Shown: positions 15,084 to 26,500 of the stretch, one piece after another
Layout of the letters: each line of letters starts with the position of its first letter
Numbering within the stretch: the stretch's first letter is position 1
NCBI GenBank assembly: GCA_947384285.1
Contig: CANDGI010000030.1
Coordinates: 1-36,697, forward strand
Length of the DNA stretch: 36,697 bases
Source: an uncultured Lachnospiraceae bacterium
GTDB taxonomy: Bacteria; Bacillota; Clostridia; Lachnospirales; Lachnospiraceae
Direction of reading: 5' to 3'
Notes under the pieces: generated by a model
What the model saw: the letters and a program-made list of their open reading frames with translations, nothing else
What the model was told of the DNA's origin: nothing
The model's database searches: none
Position numbers and translations under genes: made by a program

Positions 15084-16583
15084 CTAGTTCAGGCTTGCCA
15101 CAAATTTATCGAATGCTTTCTGGCCTTCTTCGTCGCGCTTGTAGACTCCTGCATGTTCCAGCACTTTGCTGAATACCAGTGCGATTTCTTTATGTAGGAT
15201 TTCTACCACGTTTTCTTTGGTTACTTCCTGGTATTTGGGAAGGAATTCCTCGGTCCAGTCTGCATGCTTGGCAATGGTTTCATCTGCCCGGATATCTTTT
15301 TTATTTACAATGGCGTCTGCAAGGGTTTCCATTTCATCCTTCAAGCGGGCAGGAAGCACTGCAAGACCCATCACTTCGATTAAGCCGATATTTTCTTTTT
15401 TGATGTGGTGCAGCTCGGCATGGGGATGGTATACGCCCAGGGGGTGCTCTTCTGTGGTGATATTATTGCGCAGCACCAAATCCAGCTCGTACAAATCCCC
15501 GCGTTTTCTGGCGATGGGGGTAATGGTATTGTGAGGCTCTCCCTCTGTCTCGGCTAAAATAAATGCATCCTCATCTGTGTATCCTCTCCAGGCCGACAGG
15601 ATTTTATCTGCCAGGGCAATCAGAGGCTTTGTGTCTTCGCTGGCAATCCGAATCACTGACATGGGCCATTTTACAATGCCTGCTTTCACGTCCTCGAATC
15701 CTTTTACCGAAAATTCCCGTTCTACCGGAGCTTTTGCCATGGCAAATTCATAGCTTCCGCCCTGGAAATGGTCATGGCTTAAAATAGAGCCGCCTACAAT
15801 CGGAAGGTCTGCATTGGAGCCTACAATATAATGAGGGAACTGCTTGACAAAATCAAACAATTTGCAGAAGGTTCCGTGTTCAATTTTCATTGGGATATGC
15901 TGGGAGTTAAACACAATGCAGTGCTCATTGTAGTACACATAAGGGGAATACTGGAATCCCCAGCGGCTGCCCTGGATTGTTACCGGGATAATCCGGTGGT
16001 TCTGCCTTGCCGGATGGTTGATGCGCCCGGCGTACCCTTCGTTTTCCACACACAGCAGGCATTTGGGATAGCCGCTCTGCTTTGCATTTTTGGCCGCTGC
16101 AATGGCCTTTGGGTCTTTCTCCGGCTTGGAAAGGTTGATGGTAATGTCCATTTCCCCATAGGGGGTCTGGGCTTTCCATTTGACATCCTTTGCAATCCGG
16201 TAACGGCGGATGTAGTCGCTGTCCTGGCTTAATTTGTAGTAGAAATCCGTGGCTGCTTTCGCGCCCTTTTCTTTGTAAATGCCCCAGAATTTCTCAATAA
16301 TTCCGCTGGGGCGGGGCATCAGCTTTGCCATCAGCTTTGTATCAAACAAGTCCCGGTATACTACCCCGTTTTCTTCCAGAACGCCGTGCTCATAGGCATA
16401 ATCTAGAAGCTCTTTCAGCACTGGCTCTAACTCTACATTCTCATAAGTTTCTTCTGGCTCCTCGTATTCGTCGATGTGCAGCGTCTCCAACAGCTGGTTG
16501 GTGGTGAAGATTATATCCTCTTCTGTAATCAAGCCGCACTCCAGGCCGTAACAAACTAACTTTTTGATTGCTTTATTTATCAT
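15084..16583 (-). CDS. galT: UDP-glucose--hexose-1-phosphate uridylyltransferase (GalT, Firmicute type)
   Basis: A 499-residue enzyme of the class-II GalT family, which swaps UMP between UDP-glucose and galactose-1-phosphate in the Leloir pathway. Family features are the segment YPKCLLCVENEGYAGRINHP, the region PHYIVGSNADLPIVGGSILS with the catalytic-area HDHFQGGSYEF, and a C-terminal HAELHHIKKENIGLIEVMGL. The length matches Firmicute GalT (about 490-510) rather than the 350-residue enterobacterial type. The start codon follows GGGAGG. It lies 31 bp downstream of galK on the same strand, so both are probably co-transcribed from the promoter upstream of galK and repressed by the divergent LacI-type regulator. 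Confidence 0.93.
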   Translation of the reverse strand: MINKAIKKLVCYGLECGLITEEDIIFTTNQLLETLHIDEYEEPEETYENVELEPVLKELLDYAYEHGVLEENGVVYRDLFDTKLMAKLMPRPSGIIEKFWGIYKEKGAKAATDFYYKLSQDSDYIRRYRIAKDVKWKAQTPYGEMDITINLSKPEKDPKAIAAAKNAKQSGYPKCLLCVENEGYAGRINHPARQNHRIIPVTIQGSRWGFQYSPYVYYNEHCIVFNSQHIPMKIEHGTFCKLFDFVKQFPHYIVGSNADLPIVGGSILSHDHFQGGSYEFAMAKAPVEREFSVKGFEDVKAGIVKWPMSVIRIASEDTKPLIALADKILSAWRGYTDEDAFILAETEGEPHNTITPIARKRGDLYELDLVLRNNITTEEHPLGVYHPHAELHHIKKENIGLIEVMGLAVLPARLKDEMETLADAIVNKKDIRADETIAKHADWTEEFLPKYQEVTKENVVEILHKEIALVFSKVLEHAGVYKRDEEGQKAFDKFVASLN

Positions 16584-16614
16584 GAGAAACTCCTCCCTTG
16601 TGATTGATATTTTT

Positions 16615-17904
16615 TCAAATGTGCTCTAATACTTTAATTCCGCCAAAGGGCCTTACTTTTAATACATGGCAGGAGCCCTCGCCGTAGAGATTATCCAGGG
16701 CTCTGCGGTATTCTTCTACAAAATCATCTGCTACAAATGCCTGGATGGTTCCGGCAAATCCGCCGCCATGAACCCGGCTGGCACCATGGCCGGGAAGGAT
16801 GCTGTCACTGAGTGCAAGCCCCATGGAAACACTTTGGTTTTGTACATCTTTATTTGTGTAAATATTCTGGAGATACTTGAAGGAGGAATCGCCGGATTCC
16901 TTTACGGTATCTAAAAATCCCTGGAAATCCCCTGCCTGCAGGGCTGCCACCTCTCGTTCCACCCGCTTATCTTCTTCAAAGAAATGAAGGGCGCGCAGTA
17001 CTGGACGGTCCCCGCATTTTTTACGGATTTCAGGAATTTTTTTATAAAATTCTTTTTCATCCACTTCCCGCAGAAATCCTTTTCCAAAGAAATCTGCTGC
17101 TTTTTTCATTTCTTCTGGAATCAAGGCATAGTCATCTGTTAAATCTGCATGGGAGCCCTTGGTATCCGTAATGCAAAGGCTATGGTGGTATGCGCTAAAA
17201 TCCACCTCTACCTTTTCCACCACAGGTTCACCTGGATCTGCAAAATCAATGTGAATCAAACCGCCTACCGAACATGCCATCTGATCCATCAGGCCGCAGG
17301 GCTTGCCAAAATAAACGTTTTCCGCATATTGGGCCACCTGGGCAATTTCCACAGAGCTGATGGACATGTCGTTATACAGGCCGGAAAGTATCGTGCCCAC
17401 AAGCACCTCAAAGGCTGCTGAGCTTGACATGCCTGCACCGTTTAATACATCGCTGGTGACAAATGCCTGGAATCCGCCTATTTTATGGCCGTTCTTTTTC
17501 AGCCCGTACGCCATTCCCCGGATCAGCCCTGCAGAAGTCCCTTCTTCTGCATCCTTTTTCTCCAGGCTGGAAAGGTCTACGTGAATCATGGGATAGCCGT
17601 CCGACAAAAGCTTAATCACAGGCTTCTCCAATTTTCCTGCTACTGCAATGGCGTCCAGGTTGATGGATGCAGCCAGCACCTCCCCGTGCTGATGGTCTGT
17701 GTGGTTGCCGCCCACCTCGCTTCTTCCTGCCGCGCTGTATAGTTCCACCTGGCCCGGCCCATACAATTCTTCATATTTCTCAATTGCTGCCTGGTAACGC
17801 TTGTTTTGATATTCAAGAGTCCCTGCGTCCACATAAATCTCCTGCAAACGCTCCTGATGTTTTTTTGCTGCAAATTCTTCCAATAATACTTTCGTGTCTT
17901 TCAT
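16615..17904 (-). CDS. galK: Galactokinase
   Basis: A 429-residue GHMP kinase that phosphorylates galactose to galactose-1-phosphate. It shows the galactokinase signature (GRSEVGGNHTDHQHGEVLAA, here with SEVGG where many homologues have INLIG), the ATP-binding loop LNGAGMSSSAAFEVL, the PCGLMDQMACSVGG segment, and the C-terminal GASRVHGGGFAGT. The start at 17904 is chosen over an ATA/ATG region 36 codons upstream because AAGGAAAGGCGG precedes it and family similarity begins just after it. The gene is the first of the galK-galT unit. Confidence 0.93.
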   Translation of the reverse strand: MKDTKVLLEEFAAKKHQERLQEIYVDAGTLEYQNKRYQAAIEKYEELYGPGQVELYSAAGRSEVGGNHTDHQHGEVLAASINLDAIAVAGKLEKPVIKLLSDGYPMIHVDLSSLEKKDAEEGTSAGLIRGMAYGLKKNGHKIGGFQAFVTSDVLNGAGMSSSAAFEVLVGTILSGLYNDMSISSVEIAQVAQYAENVYFGKPCGLMDQMACSVGGLIHIDFADPGEPVVEKVEVDFSAYHHSLCITDTKGSHADLTDDYALIPEEMKKAADFFGKGFLREVDEKEFYKKIPEIRKKCGDRPVLRALHFFEEDKRVEREVAALQAGDFQGFLDTVKESGDSSFKYLQNIYTNKDVQNQSVSMGLALSDSILPGHGASRVHGGGFAGTIQAFVADDFVEEYRRALDNLYGEGSCHVLKVRPFGGIKVLEHI

Positions 17905-18012
17905 GCCATTGCCGCCTTTCCTTTTTATTTTATGCCTTTTGGCTTGGTTACAATATGCTTCGGCGCCTTCTCTTAACCGTCCTAAAATATCCTTTTTACT
18001 TTTCTGTATCAT

Positions 18013-18054
18013 ATTATATATGTTCTTTAGTAAACGGTCAATATATTTAGTAAA
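18013..18054 (-). promoter_or_regulatory. galK promoter with operator half-sites
   Basis: On the minus strand TTGACC (18041-18036), a 17-bp spacer and TATAAT (18018-18013) form a strong promoter. The motif TTTAGTAAA occurs in the spacer (18026-18034) and again just upstream of the -35 (18046-18054), 20 bp apart. The same motif forms the palindrome before the divergent LacI-type gene, so both sites are probably bound by that repressor. Confidence 0.8.
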
Positions 18055-18060
18055 TTTTTA

Positions 18061-18582
18061 TGTAAAAATACGGCTCCTTTCTCAGTGGCAACTCCATGGG
18101 TTATCGGGACTGCCGCCATTAGCCCGAAATACGGCGGCGCATTGATTGAGGAAAAGCAATATGCTGCTGTATTGGCTGCCAAAGGGATTCTGCAAAACCG
18201 TATCCAGGCATACTTATGCATTCCAATGGAAAGAGGCTTTGATTGGATAAAAATACTTAACTGCCAGAGGCGCGAACAACAGATAGTGAGAAAAACGCCC
18301 AGGCAGAGATACCCTGCCGGACGCTTTTTCTGGTAATATTATTTTTTCATCTCTGCCTATGGAATGTAATCCCTTTTCGGAGATTTTTTATTTTAAAGAT
18401 ATCAGTTTTTCCCTGCACTTATGGGATTCACAGGTAACATCCTGTACCTTATTTGGAAATATCTGGCGGCTGCCGTCTTGCTCCTTCCGCTTTCAGCGGG
18501 TACTTTCCTACGCTGTAATTGTATTTCCTTGTCTTTCCACTTTTAAACTTTACCGCTATGGAAGCGGAAATCTGCCACAAAT
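18061..18582. other. Intergenic stretch without a supportable gene
   Basis: About 520 bp between the two galactose promoters. Short frames here (18085-18336 plus, 18027-18221 minus) lack ribosome-binding sites and known motifs. One hairpin-forming pair, AGGCAGAGAT (18302-18311) with ATCTCTGCCT (18349-18358), encloses about 37 bases and could be a terminator or a relic of the GGCAG-type palindromic elements. The minus strand near 18470-18560 has a short frame reading like an eroded basic protein (FKSGKTRKYNYSVGKYPLK), with no recognisable family. Confidence 0.5.
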
Positions 18583-19682
<1,100 letters not shown>

Positions 19683-19732
19683 AATGCCCCGGCTGGAACA
19701 GATTCTTGATATTTGGATGGGAAGGGAGACCC

Positions 19733-19923
19733 TAATATCCGTCCGTTTCCCGTCCCGTGTCTGTGCTTCGATCTAATAATTCCCTGTTCCATTGATCATC
19801 GGACGCAGATACAGAAGAAAATACTGCCTTCCATTTTCTTCCAGAAAACGCTCGTACAATCTCCCTGCACTTCTTGGAAATGTTCTGTAAATTTCTCCAT
19901 AACCAGTTCCATGTTAAGGCGTC
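19733..19923 (-). pseudogene. Remnant of an AAA-ATPase-like/PD-(D/E)XK (DUF1703-type) protein
   Basis: Minus-strand fragments spell pieces of this common gut-bacterial family: RLNMELVMEKFTEHFQEVQG in one frame, then, after a shift near 19820, YFLLYLRPMINGTGN and IEAQTRDGKRTDI in another. A TAG at 19773-19775 replaces the usual Tyr in GNYY. The start, the ATPase part and the nuclease active site are missing. It is a decayed C-terminal piece, and the rest of the 19683-20038 interval shows nothing else. Confidence 0.65.
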
Positions 19924-20038
19924 CATTCTGCAGGAAAATTTAACAATAATAGAAGACTACGTTTCTTTTGGAAAACATTTACAAAATATGCATCAGCTGT
20001 TCATCTGGCGAAAACATCTATGCCGCAAAGCCCTTCCT

Positions 20039-21028
20039 TCACCTTGTCTGCAAAAACACATACTCTCTTTGGGCTTCTTCATCTTCGGGATAATCCTTCA
20101 GGTAGGATACCATCTTTTCCCTGGCCTTCTCGAAATCCAGCATCTGCTCACAGGCAATAATCTCATTGCGCCGAAGCTGCTGTTCATTGGGTGGGTTCTC
20201 TACCGATAACGCCTGCTCATAAAATCCCAAGGCCTGGCTGTAATTTCCCTCTGCCATCTGCATGTCCCCCATGGCCACCAAGGTTGACACATCCGAGTTA
20301 TTCTGGGAAATATAGCTTTCGTACAAGGCGTTGGCCTGGCTGGCGTCCCCCTGGGCTTCATAGACCTGAGCCAGGTAAAGCAGCGCTTTTACATCCTTCT
20401 GGTTAATTGCCCGGTCCAGCTCCTTCTTTGCATTCTCATAATCCTCCTGCAAAAGATAAATATGCCCCCGCTCCCGGTATTCCTCCGGCTTATCGGCTTT
20501 CAGCTTCAGGGCTGCCTTCAATACTTCTTCGGCTTCTGGGCTGCACCCGGAATTTTTCAGGTTCTCATATGCCGCAACATACAATTCATAATCATTTCCG
20601 CTGGTCTCAAATGCCTTCCGGTAATCCTTCATGGCATGTTCCCTGTCCTCATCCTTCAGGTAGATACATCCCCGCAGAAAATAGGCCTTGTAATTTTTCT
20701 TATCATAATCAATCAAGGCCTTGCAGGTGGTAAGGGCTCCTTTCACGTCCCCGCTCTTATACTGGGCCGTTGCCTTATAATAGCAGATATCAATTTCCAT
20801 ATCCCCTACCACCGCCTGGGACTGGTCCAGCGCTTTCTGGAAGGCCTCTGCGGCCTCCTCATAGCTGCCTTCCCCAAGCTTATTGATTCCCAGCTGCCGG
20901 TATGCCTGCTGGTTTTCCAGGGCTTCTTTATTCTGGCATCCTGCCAGCCCGGCGCTTCCAAGCAAAAAGGCCGCCAGCAGCAGGGAAATTCTCTTGTTAC
21001 ATAAATTTTTCACTCTTTTTAATTTCAT
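20039..21028 (-). CDS. TPR-repeat lipoprotein
   Basis: A 329-residue secreted protein. The N-terminus has a basic start, a hydrophobic run (LLLAAFLLGSAGLAGC) and a lipobox LAGC, so it should be lipid-anchored on the outer face of the membrane. The remainder is tetratricopeptide repeats, for example KLGEGSYEEAAEAFQKALDQ, YFLRGCIYLKDEDREHAMKD, YLAQVYEAQGDASQANALYE and MAEGNYSQALGFYEQAL, a protein-protein interaction scaffold. The start at 21028 gives the signal peptide directly; an upstream extension to 21094 enters the glycogen phosphorylase gene and is not needed. It begins 13 bp after that gene and may be co-expressed, though no functional link is evident. Confidence 0.82.
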   Translation of the reverse strand: MKLKRVKNLCNKRISLLLAAFLLGSAGLAGCQNKEALENQQAYRQLGINKLGEGSYEEAAEAFQKALDQSQAVVGDMEIDICYYKATAQYKSGDVKGALTTCKALIDYDKKNYKAYFLRGCIYLKDEDREHAMKDYRKAFETSGNDYELYVAAYENLKNSGCSPEAEEVLKAALKLKADKPEEYRERGHIYLLQEDYENAKKELDRAINQKDVKALLYLAQVYEAQGDASQANALYESYISQNNSDVSTLVAMGDMQMAEGNYSQALGFYEQALSVENPPNEQQLRRNEIIACEQMLDFEKAREKMVSYLKDYPEDEEAQREYVFLQTR

Positions 21029-21041
21029 AGATTTATGCCTT

Positions 21042-23507
21042 TTATTCTGGCATGACAACTTTAATTTTATCCAGATGCCAGATGTCGTCCACATACTGCT
21101 GGATGGTGCGGTCCGATGTAAACTTGCCGGAATGTGCCGTATTCAAAAGAGCCATCTTCGCCCATCTCTTTTCATCCCGGTAGGCCTGTTCCACTTTCTC
21201 CTGCGCCTGGGCATAAGAGCGGAAATCCTTCAGGATGAAATAGGTGTCCGCATACTGGGTATCCTGGGTATTCAGCAGGGAATTGTACAATGGACGGAAC
21301 AATTCGGAATCATTCTTGGAATACATTCCATTAATCAACTGCATCAATACCTGGCGGATATCCTGGTCACTGTTGAAAATCTGCATGGGGTCGTAGTCAC
21401 GTTTCTGCTCGTGGTCAATGACCTCCTGGGAGCTCATTCCGAAGATAAAGGCGTTTTCCTGTCCTACTTCCTCTACGATTTCCACATTTGCGCCGTCCAT
21501 CGTCCCAAGGGTTACAGCGCCATTTAACATAAATTTCATATTTCCAGTTCCAGACGCTTCCTTGCTGGCAGTAGAAATCTGCTCGGATACATCTGCTGCT
21601 GCAAAAATCCATTCTGCGGTAGACACCTTATAGTCCTCAATGAACACAACCTTAATCTTGCCATTGATGGAAGCGTCATTGTTAACCACATCTGCCACGC
21701 TGTTAATCAGCTTAATCGTAAGCTTCGCAATCCGGTAGCCTGCTGCTGCCTTTGCACCGAAAATAAATGTCCTTGGATAGAAATCCATCTCTGGATGCTC
21801 TTTAATCTTATTATACAGGTACATGACATGGAGGATATTCAACAGCTGGCGTTTGTACTCATGGAGACGCTTCACCTGCACGTCAAAAATGGAGCGCGGG
21901 TTCACTTCAATTCCATTGTGCTTCTTGATATATTCTGCCAGGCGCAGCTTATTCTGGTATTTGATATTCATAAACTCCTGCTGTGCCTTCGCATCATCTG
22001 CATAGACTGCCAGCTTGGATAAATGGGGCAGGTCTGTTACCCAGTCGTCTCCGATATACTTATTGACCCATTCTGCCAGCAGCGGATTGCCATGGTACAG
22101 GAACCTTCTCTGGGTAATTCCATTTGTCTTGTTATTAAATTTCTCCGGGAACATCTGATAGAACTCGTGAAGCTCCTGGTTTTTCAAAATTTCCGTGTGC
22201 AGCCTTGCCACGCCGTTGACAGAACAGCCTGCTGCAATGGCAAGGTGCGCCATCTTCACCTGTCCGTCAAAGATAATTGCCATCTTCTTGATTTTATTGT
22301 AATCTCCTGGGAATTTCTTCTCAATATCCAGGACAAAACGGCGGTTAATCTCTTCAATAATCTGATAAATCCTCGGAAGCAGCCTGGAGAAAATCTCGAT
22401 GGGCCATTTTTCCAATGCTTCAGACATAATGGTGTGGTTGGTGTAGGCACAGGTCTTGGTGGTGATTGCCCATGCCTCATCCCATTCCATATTTTCCTCA
22501 TCCAAAAGAATGCGCATCAGCTCTGCCACTGCCACGGTCGGATGGGTATCATTCAGCTGGATTGCCACCTTCTCTGGAAGTTTATGCAAATCTGTATGGT
22601 ATTTCTTATAACGTGCCACTGCCCGCTGTACGCTGGCAGACACAAAGAAATACTGCTGTTTTAAGCGCAGCTCTTTTCCCTGGATATGGTTGTCGTTGGG
22701 GTACAGCACCTCAACCAGGTTCCTTGCAAGGTTTTCCTGCTCTACCGCCTTCTTGTAATCTCCTTTGTCGAAGGCGTCCAGCTCAAAATATTTTTCCGGC
22801 TCTGCATCCCATGCAATCAAAACATTTACCATGTTGTTATTATATCCGACTACCGGCATATCATAGGGAACCGCGCGGACAGACTGATAGCCCTCGTGGA
22901 TAAATCTTATTTTTCCAAATGCATCTCCTTCGGAACGGACATATCCGCCGAATTTTACCTGGAAGGTATGCTCCGGCCGGCGCATTTCAAAGGGATATCC
23001 ATCTTTGAGCCAATTGTCCGGCTCCTCAATCTGGAACCCGTTTTCAATTTTCTGGCGGAACAGCCCGTAACGGTAACGGATGCCGCAGCCGTAAGCGGGA
23101 TAGCCCAAGGTAGCAAGGGACTCCATAAAGCATGCTGCAAGCCTTCCCAAACCGCCGTTTCCTAAGGCTGGGTCTGGCTCCTGATCCTCAATCACATTCA
23201 AGTCAAACCCAATCTCTTCCAACGCTTCCTTCACTTCTTTGTATGCGGTCAGGTTAATCAGGTTATTCCCCAGCGCTCTTCCCATAAGGAATTCCATGGA
23301 CATGTAATAAACCATCTTGGGATCTTCCTTCTCCATGGTCTTCTGGGTTGCAAGCCACTGGTCAATCACCACTTCCTTCACCGCCTGGGATACTGCCTGG
23401 TATACTTCCTGCTGGGAAGCCTCTTCCAGCGTTTTCCGGTAAAGGTTTTTTACATTGTCCTTAATCTCCTGGATAAACTTTTCTTTCTCAAACATTTTGC
23501 TCTTCAT
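21042..23507 (-). CDS. glgP: Glycogen/maltodextrin phosphorylase
   Basis: An 821-residue glycosyltransferase family 35 enzyme that releases glucose-1-phosphate from alpha-1,4-glucans with pyridoxal phosphate. The PLP site is EASGTGNMKFMLNGA, with lysine in the GTGNMK motif, followed by TLGTMDGANVEI. Other family blocks are GNGGLGRLAACFMESLATLG near residue 115, LNDTHPTVAVAELMR, and DVQVKRLHEYKRQLLN. The length is standard. The ATG follows AAGGAAGGAGACAG. It lies 79 bp after ileS on the same strand, separated by a structured spacer, and precedes the TPR lipoprotein. Confidence 0.95.
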   Translation of the reverse strand: MKSKMFEKEKFIQEIKDNVKNLYRKTLEEASQQEVYQAVSQAVKEVVIDQWLATQKTMEKEDPKMVYYMSMEFLMGRALGNNLINLTAYKEVKEALEEIGFDLNVIEDQEPDPALGNGGLGRLAACFMESLATLGYPAYGCGIRYRYGLFRQKIENGFQIEEPDNWLKDGYPFEMRRPEHTFQVKFGGYVRSEGDAFGKIRFIHEGYQSVRAVPYDMPVVGYNNNMVNVLIAWDAEPEKYFELDAFDKGDYKKAVEQENLARNLVEVLYPNDNHIQGKELRLKQQYFFVSASVQRAVARYKKYHTDLHKLPEKVAIQLNDTHPTVAVAELMRILLDEENMEWDEAWAITTKTCAYTNHTIMSEALEKWPIEIFSRLLPRIYQIIEEINRRFVLDIEKKFPGDYNKIKKMAIIFDGQVKMAHLAIAAGCSVNGVARLHTEILKNQELHEFYQMFPEKFNNKTNGITQRRFLYHGNPLLAEWVNKYIGDDWVTDLPHLSKLAVYADDAKAQQEFMNIKYQNKLRLAEYIKKHNGIEVNPRSIFDVQVKRLHEYKRQLLNILHVMYLYNKIKEHPEMDFYPRTFIFGAKAAAGYRIAKLTIKLINSVADVVNNDASINGKIKVVFIEDYKVSTAEWIFAAADVSEQISTASKEASGTGNMKFMLNGAVTLGTMDGANVEIVEEVGQENAFIFGMSSQEVIDHEQKRDYDPMQIFNSDQDIRQVLMQLINGMYSKNDSELFRPLYNSLLNTQDTQYADTYFILKDFRSYAQAQEKVEQAYRDEKRWAKMALLNTAHSGKFTSDRTIQQYVDDIWHLDKIKVVMPE

Positions 23508-23525
23508 AACTGTCTCCTTCCTCTC

Positions 23526-23573
23526 TGGTTCCGCGTTTACGGTATGCCGTCACGCTTCGCGGGCGGAACATAC
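23526..23573 (-). other. Interleaved inverted repeats between ileS and glgP
   Basis: Four 7-base arms are arranged A-B-A'-B': GTTCCGC (23526-23532), CGGTATG (23538-23544), GCGGAAC (23561-23567) and CATACCG (23567-23573). A pairs with A' and B with B', so the RNA could fold into either of two exclusive hairpins or a pseudoknot-like form. It may be a terminator for ileS or a small repeat element. Confidence 0.45.
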
Positions 23574-23586
23574 CGCTTTTTTTACC

Positions 23587-26500
23587 CTACGCTTTTTCCA
23601 CACCAAGCGTTACTTTTTCCCCGTTGATATTCCATTCTTTTTCATACCCGTTTCCTGTCTGGCCTGCGATATCCACCGCCAGCACCTCCGATTGAATCTG
23701 TGCGCCATGCTCTTTGAAAATCCTGTCTATCGTCTCTCCTGCCTGATAGGAAATATGGATTTTATCCATCACTTCAAACCCTGCTTCCTTGCGCATGGTC
23801 TGAATCTTGCTTATCAACTCTCTTACAAAACCTTCTGCAATCAACTCTGGTGTCAAATTAGTATCAAGTACAACGGTTGTCTCATTATCGCCTTCTGTCA
23901 CATAGCCTTCCTGCTGTGTCATTGTGATAAGAAGATCCTCCTCACATAATACAACGTCTGCATTTACGCTGTCAAGGGTAATGCTTCCTTTGGATTTCAA
24001 TTCCGCCATAGCTTCATTCCCATCAAGCTCTGACAGCGCCTGCTGGATCTGCTTTAAATATTTCCCATATTTTGGGCCTACGGTGCGAAGCTGGGGCTTA
24101 AAGGTATAATCTGTGAAGCTGCTGACATCCTCTGTAAAAACCACCTTTTTGATATTCAGCTCATCTTCTATAATATGCAAAAACAGCTCTGGAAGCTCAC
24201 AGGAGGCTTTCACAAACATGGCGCCGATGGGCTGGCGGTTCTTGATGTTGGCAGAATTCCTGCATGCTCTTCCCATCACCACGATTTTTAATACCGCATC
24301 CATGTTTTTCTCAAGCTCCTGGTCAATGAAATCCTTCTGGACCTCTGGAAAATCACACAGGTGCACGCTCTCAGGTGCAGAATGGTCAACGCTGCACACC
24401 AGGTTCCGGTAAATATCTTCCGCCATAAAGGGAATCATTGGAGCCGCCGCTTTGCTGACCGTTACCAGCGCCGTATACAAGGTCATATAAGCATTAATCT
24501 TATCATTTTCCATGCCTTTGGCCCAGAAACGCTCCCGGCTCCTGCGCACATACCAGTTGCTCATATCCTCCACAAACTCCTGCAATGCCCTGGCTGCCTC
24601 CGGGATACGGTAATTGCCAAGATTATCATCCACCTGGGCAGTCATAGTATTCAGTTTGGACAAAAGCCACTGATCCATCACAGATAATTTATCATATTCC
24701 AATGTATATTTTGCAGCATCAAAATTGTCAATATTCGCATACAGAACAAAAAATGCATAGGTATTCCACAACGTCCCCATGAATTTGCGCTGGCCCTCCT
24801 GGACTGCTTTCCCATGGAAACGGTTGGGAAGCCATGGTGCGGAATTCACATAGAAATACCAGCGGATGGCGTCTGCCCCGTAGGTTTCCAACGCCTCAAA
24901 GGGGTCTACGGCATTTCCTTTGGACTTACTCATTTTCTGCCCGTTCTCATCCTGTACATGGCCCAGGACAATGACATTTTCATAAGGCGCTTTGTTGAAC
25001 AGCAGCGTAGATTCTGCCAGCAGGGAATAAAACCACCCTCTGGTCTGGTCAACCGCTTCGGAAATAAATTTTGCAGGGAACTGCTGCTCAAATACGTCTT
25101 TATTTTCAAATGGATAGTGGTGCTGGGCAAAAGGCATAGCGCCGGAATCAAACCAGCAGTCAATCACCTCCGGCACACGGTGCATTTCTTTGCCGCATTT
25201 CGGGCACCGGATGGTCACTGCGTCAATGTAGGGACGGTGCAGCTCAATTTCCTCCGGGCAATTATCGGACATCTCTTTCAGCTCCTCAATGCTTCCGATG
25301 GAATGCATATGGCCGCACTGGCATTCCCAGATATTGAGAGGCGTTCCCCAGTAACGGTTTCTGGAAATGCCCCAATCCTGCACATTTTCCAGCCAATCTC
25401 CGAACCGGCCTTTTCCAATGCTCTCCGGTATCCAGTTGATGGTATTGTTGTTGCGGATTAAGTCTTCCTTTACCTCTGTCATTTTGATAAACCAGGACTC
25501 CCTTGCATAGTAAATCAGCGGAGTGTCGCAGCGCCAGCAGTGGGGATACTCATGCTCAAATTTCGGCGCATCAAACAGTAATTTCTGATCCTCCAAATCC
25601 TGTAAAATCATGGGGTCTGCTTTTTTACAGAAAACCCCTGCATAAGGAGTCCCCTCCGTCAGCTCTCCTTTTCCATTGACAAACTGTACGAAGGGCAGAT
25701 CATATTTCCTTCCCACCTTGGAGTCGTCTTCCCCGAAGGCTGGGGCAATATGGACGATTCCTGTACCATCCGTCATGGTAACGTAATCGTCGCAGGTAAC
25801 AAAATGCGCTTTTTTGTGCTGCTTTTCGGCTGCTTCCCCGGCACAGGCAAACAGCGGCTCATATTCCCGGTATTCCAAATCGGTTCCTTTGCAGGTTTCC
25901 AAAACCTCATAGGCTTTTTCCCCTGCCGCCTGCTGTTCTTTATCCAGCAGGGAGCCCATCACCTGATCCAGCAAGGCTTCTGCCATATAGTAGGTGTATC
26001 CGTCCATTGCCTTGATTTTGCAGTAAGTCTCTCCCGGGTTTACGCAAAGAGCCAGGTTGGAAGGCAAGGTCCAGGGCGTGGTGGTCCATGCCAGGAAATA
26101 AGCGTCCTCCCCTTTTACCTTAAAGCGCACAATGGCAGAGCGTTCCTTTACCGTCTTATATCCCTGCGCCACCTCCTGGGCAGAGAGGGGTGTTCCGCAC
26201 CGTGGACAGTAAGGCACGATCTTAAAGCCTTTGTACAGTAATTTCTTGTTCCAGATTTCCTTTAGCGCCCACCATTCAGACTCAATAAAATCATTGTGGT
26301 AGGTCACATACGGATCATCCATATCCGCCCAGAATCCTACGGTGCTGGAGAAATCCTCCCACATGCCCTTATATTTCCAGACGCTTTCCTTGCATTTATC
26401 AATAAACGGCTCCAGGCCGTATTCTTCAATCTGCTCTTTCCCGTCAAGCCCTAATAGCTTCTCCACTTCCAGCTCCACAGGAAGCCCATGGGTATCCCAT

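Noticed and set aside
18085-18336. Plus-strand 83-codon ORF between the gal promoters
   Set aside because: No ribosome-binding site or recognisable family; lies in an AT-rich, apparently decayed interval.
18302-18358. Third copy of the GGCAG-type palindromic element
   Set aside because: Only the GGCAG arm start is shared; head and end motifs are absent, so kinship is too weak to claim.
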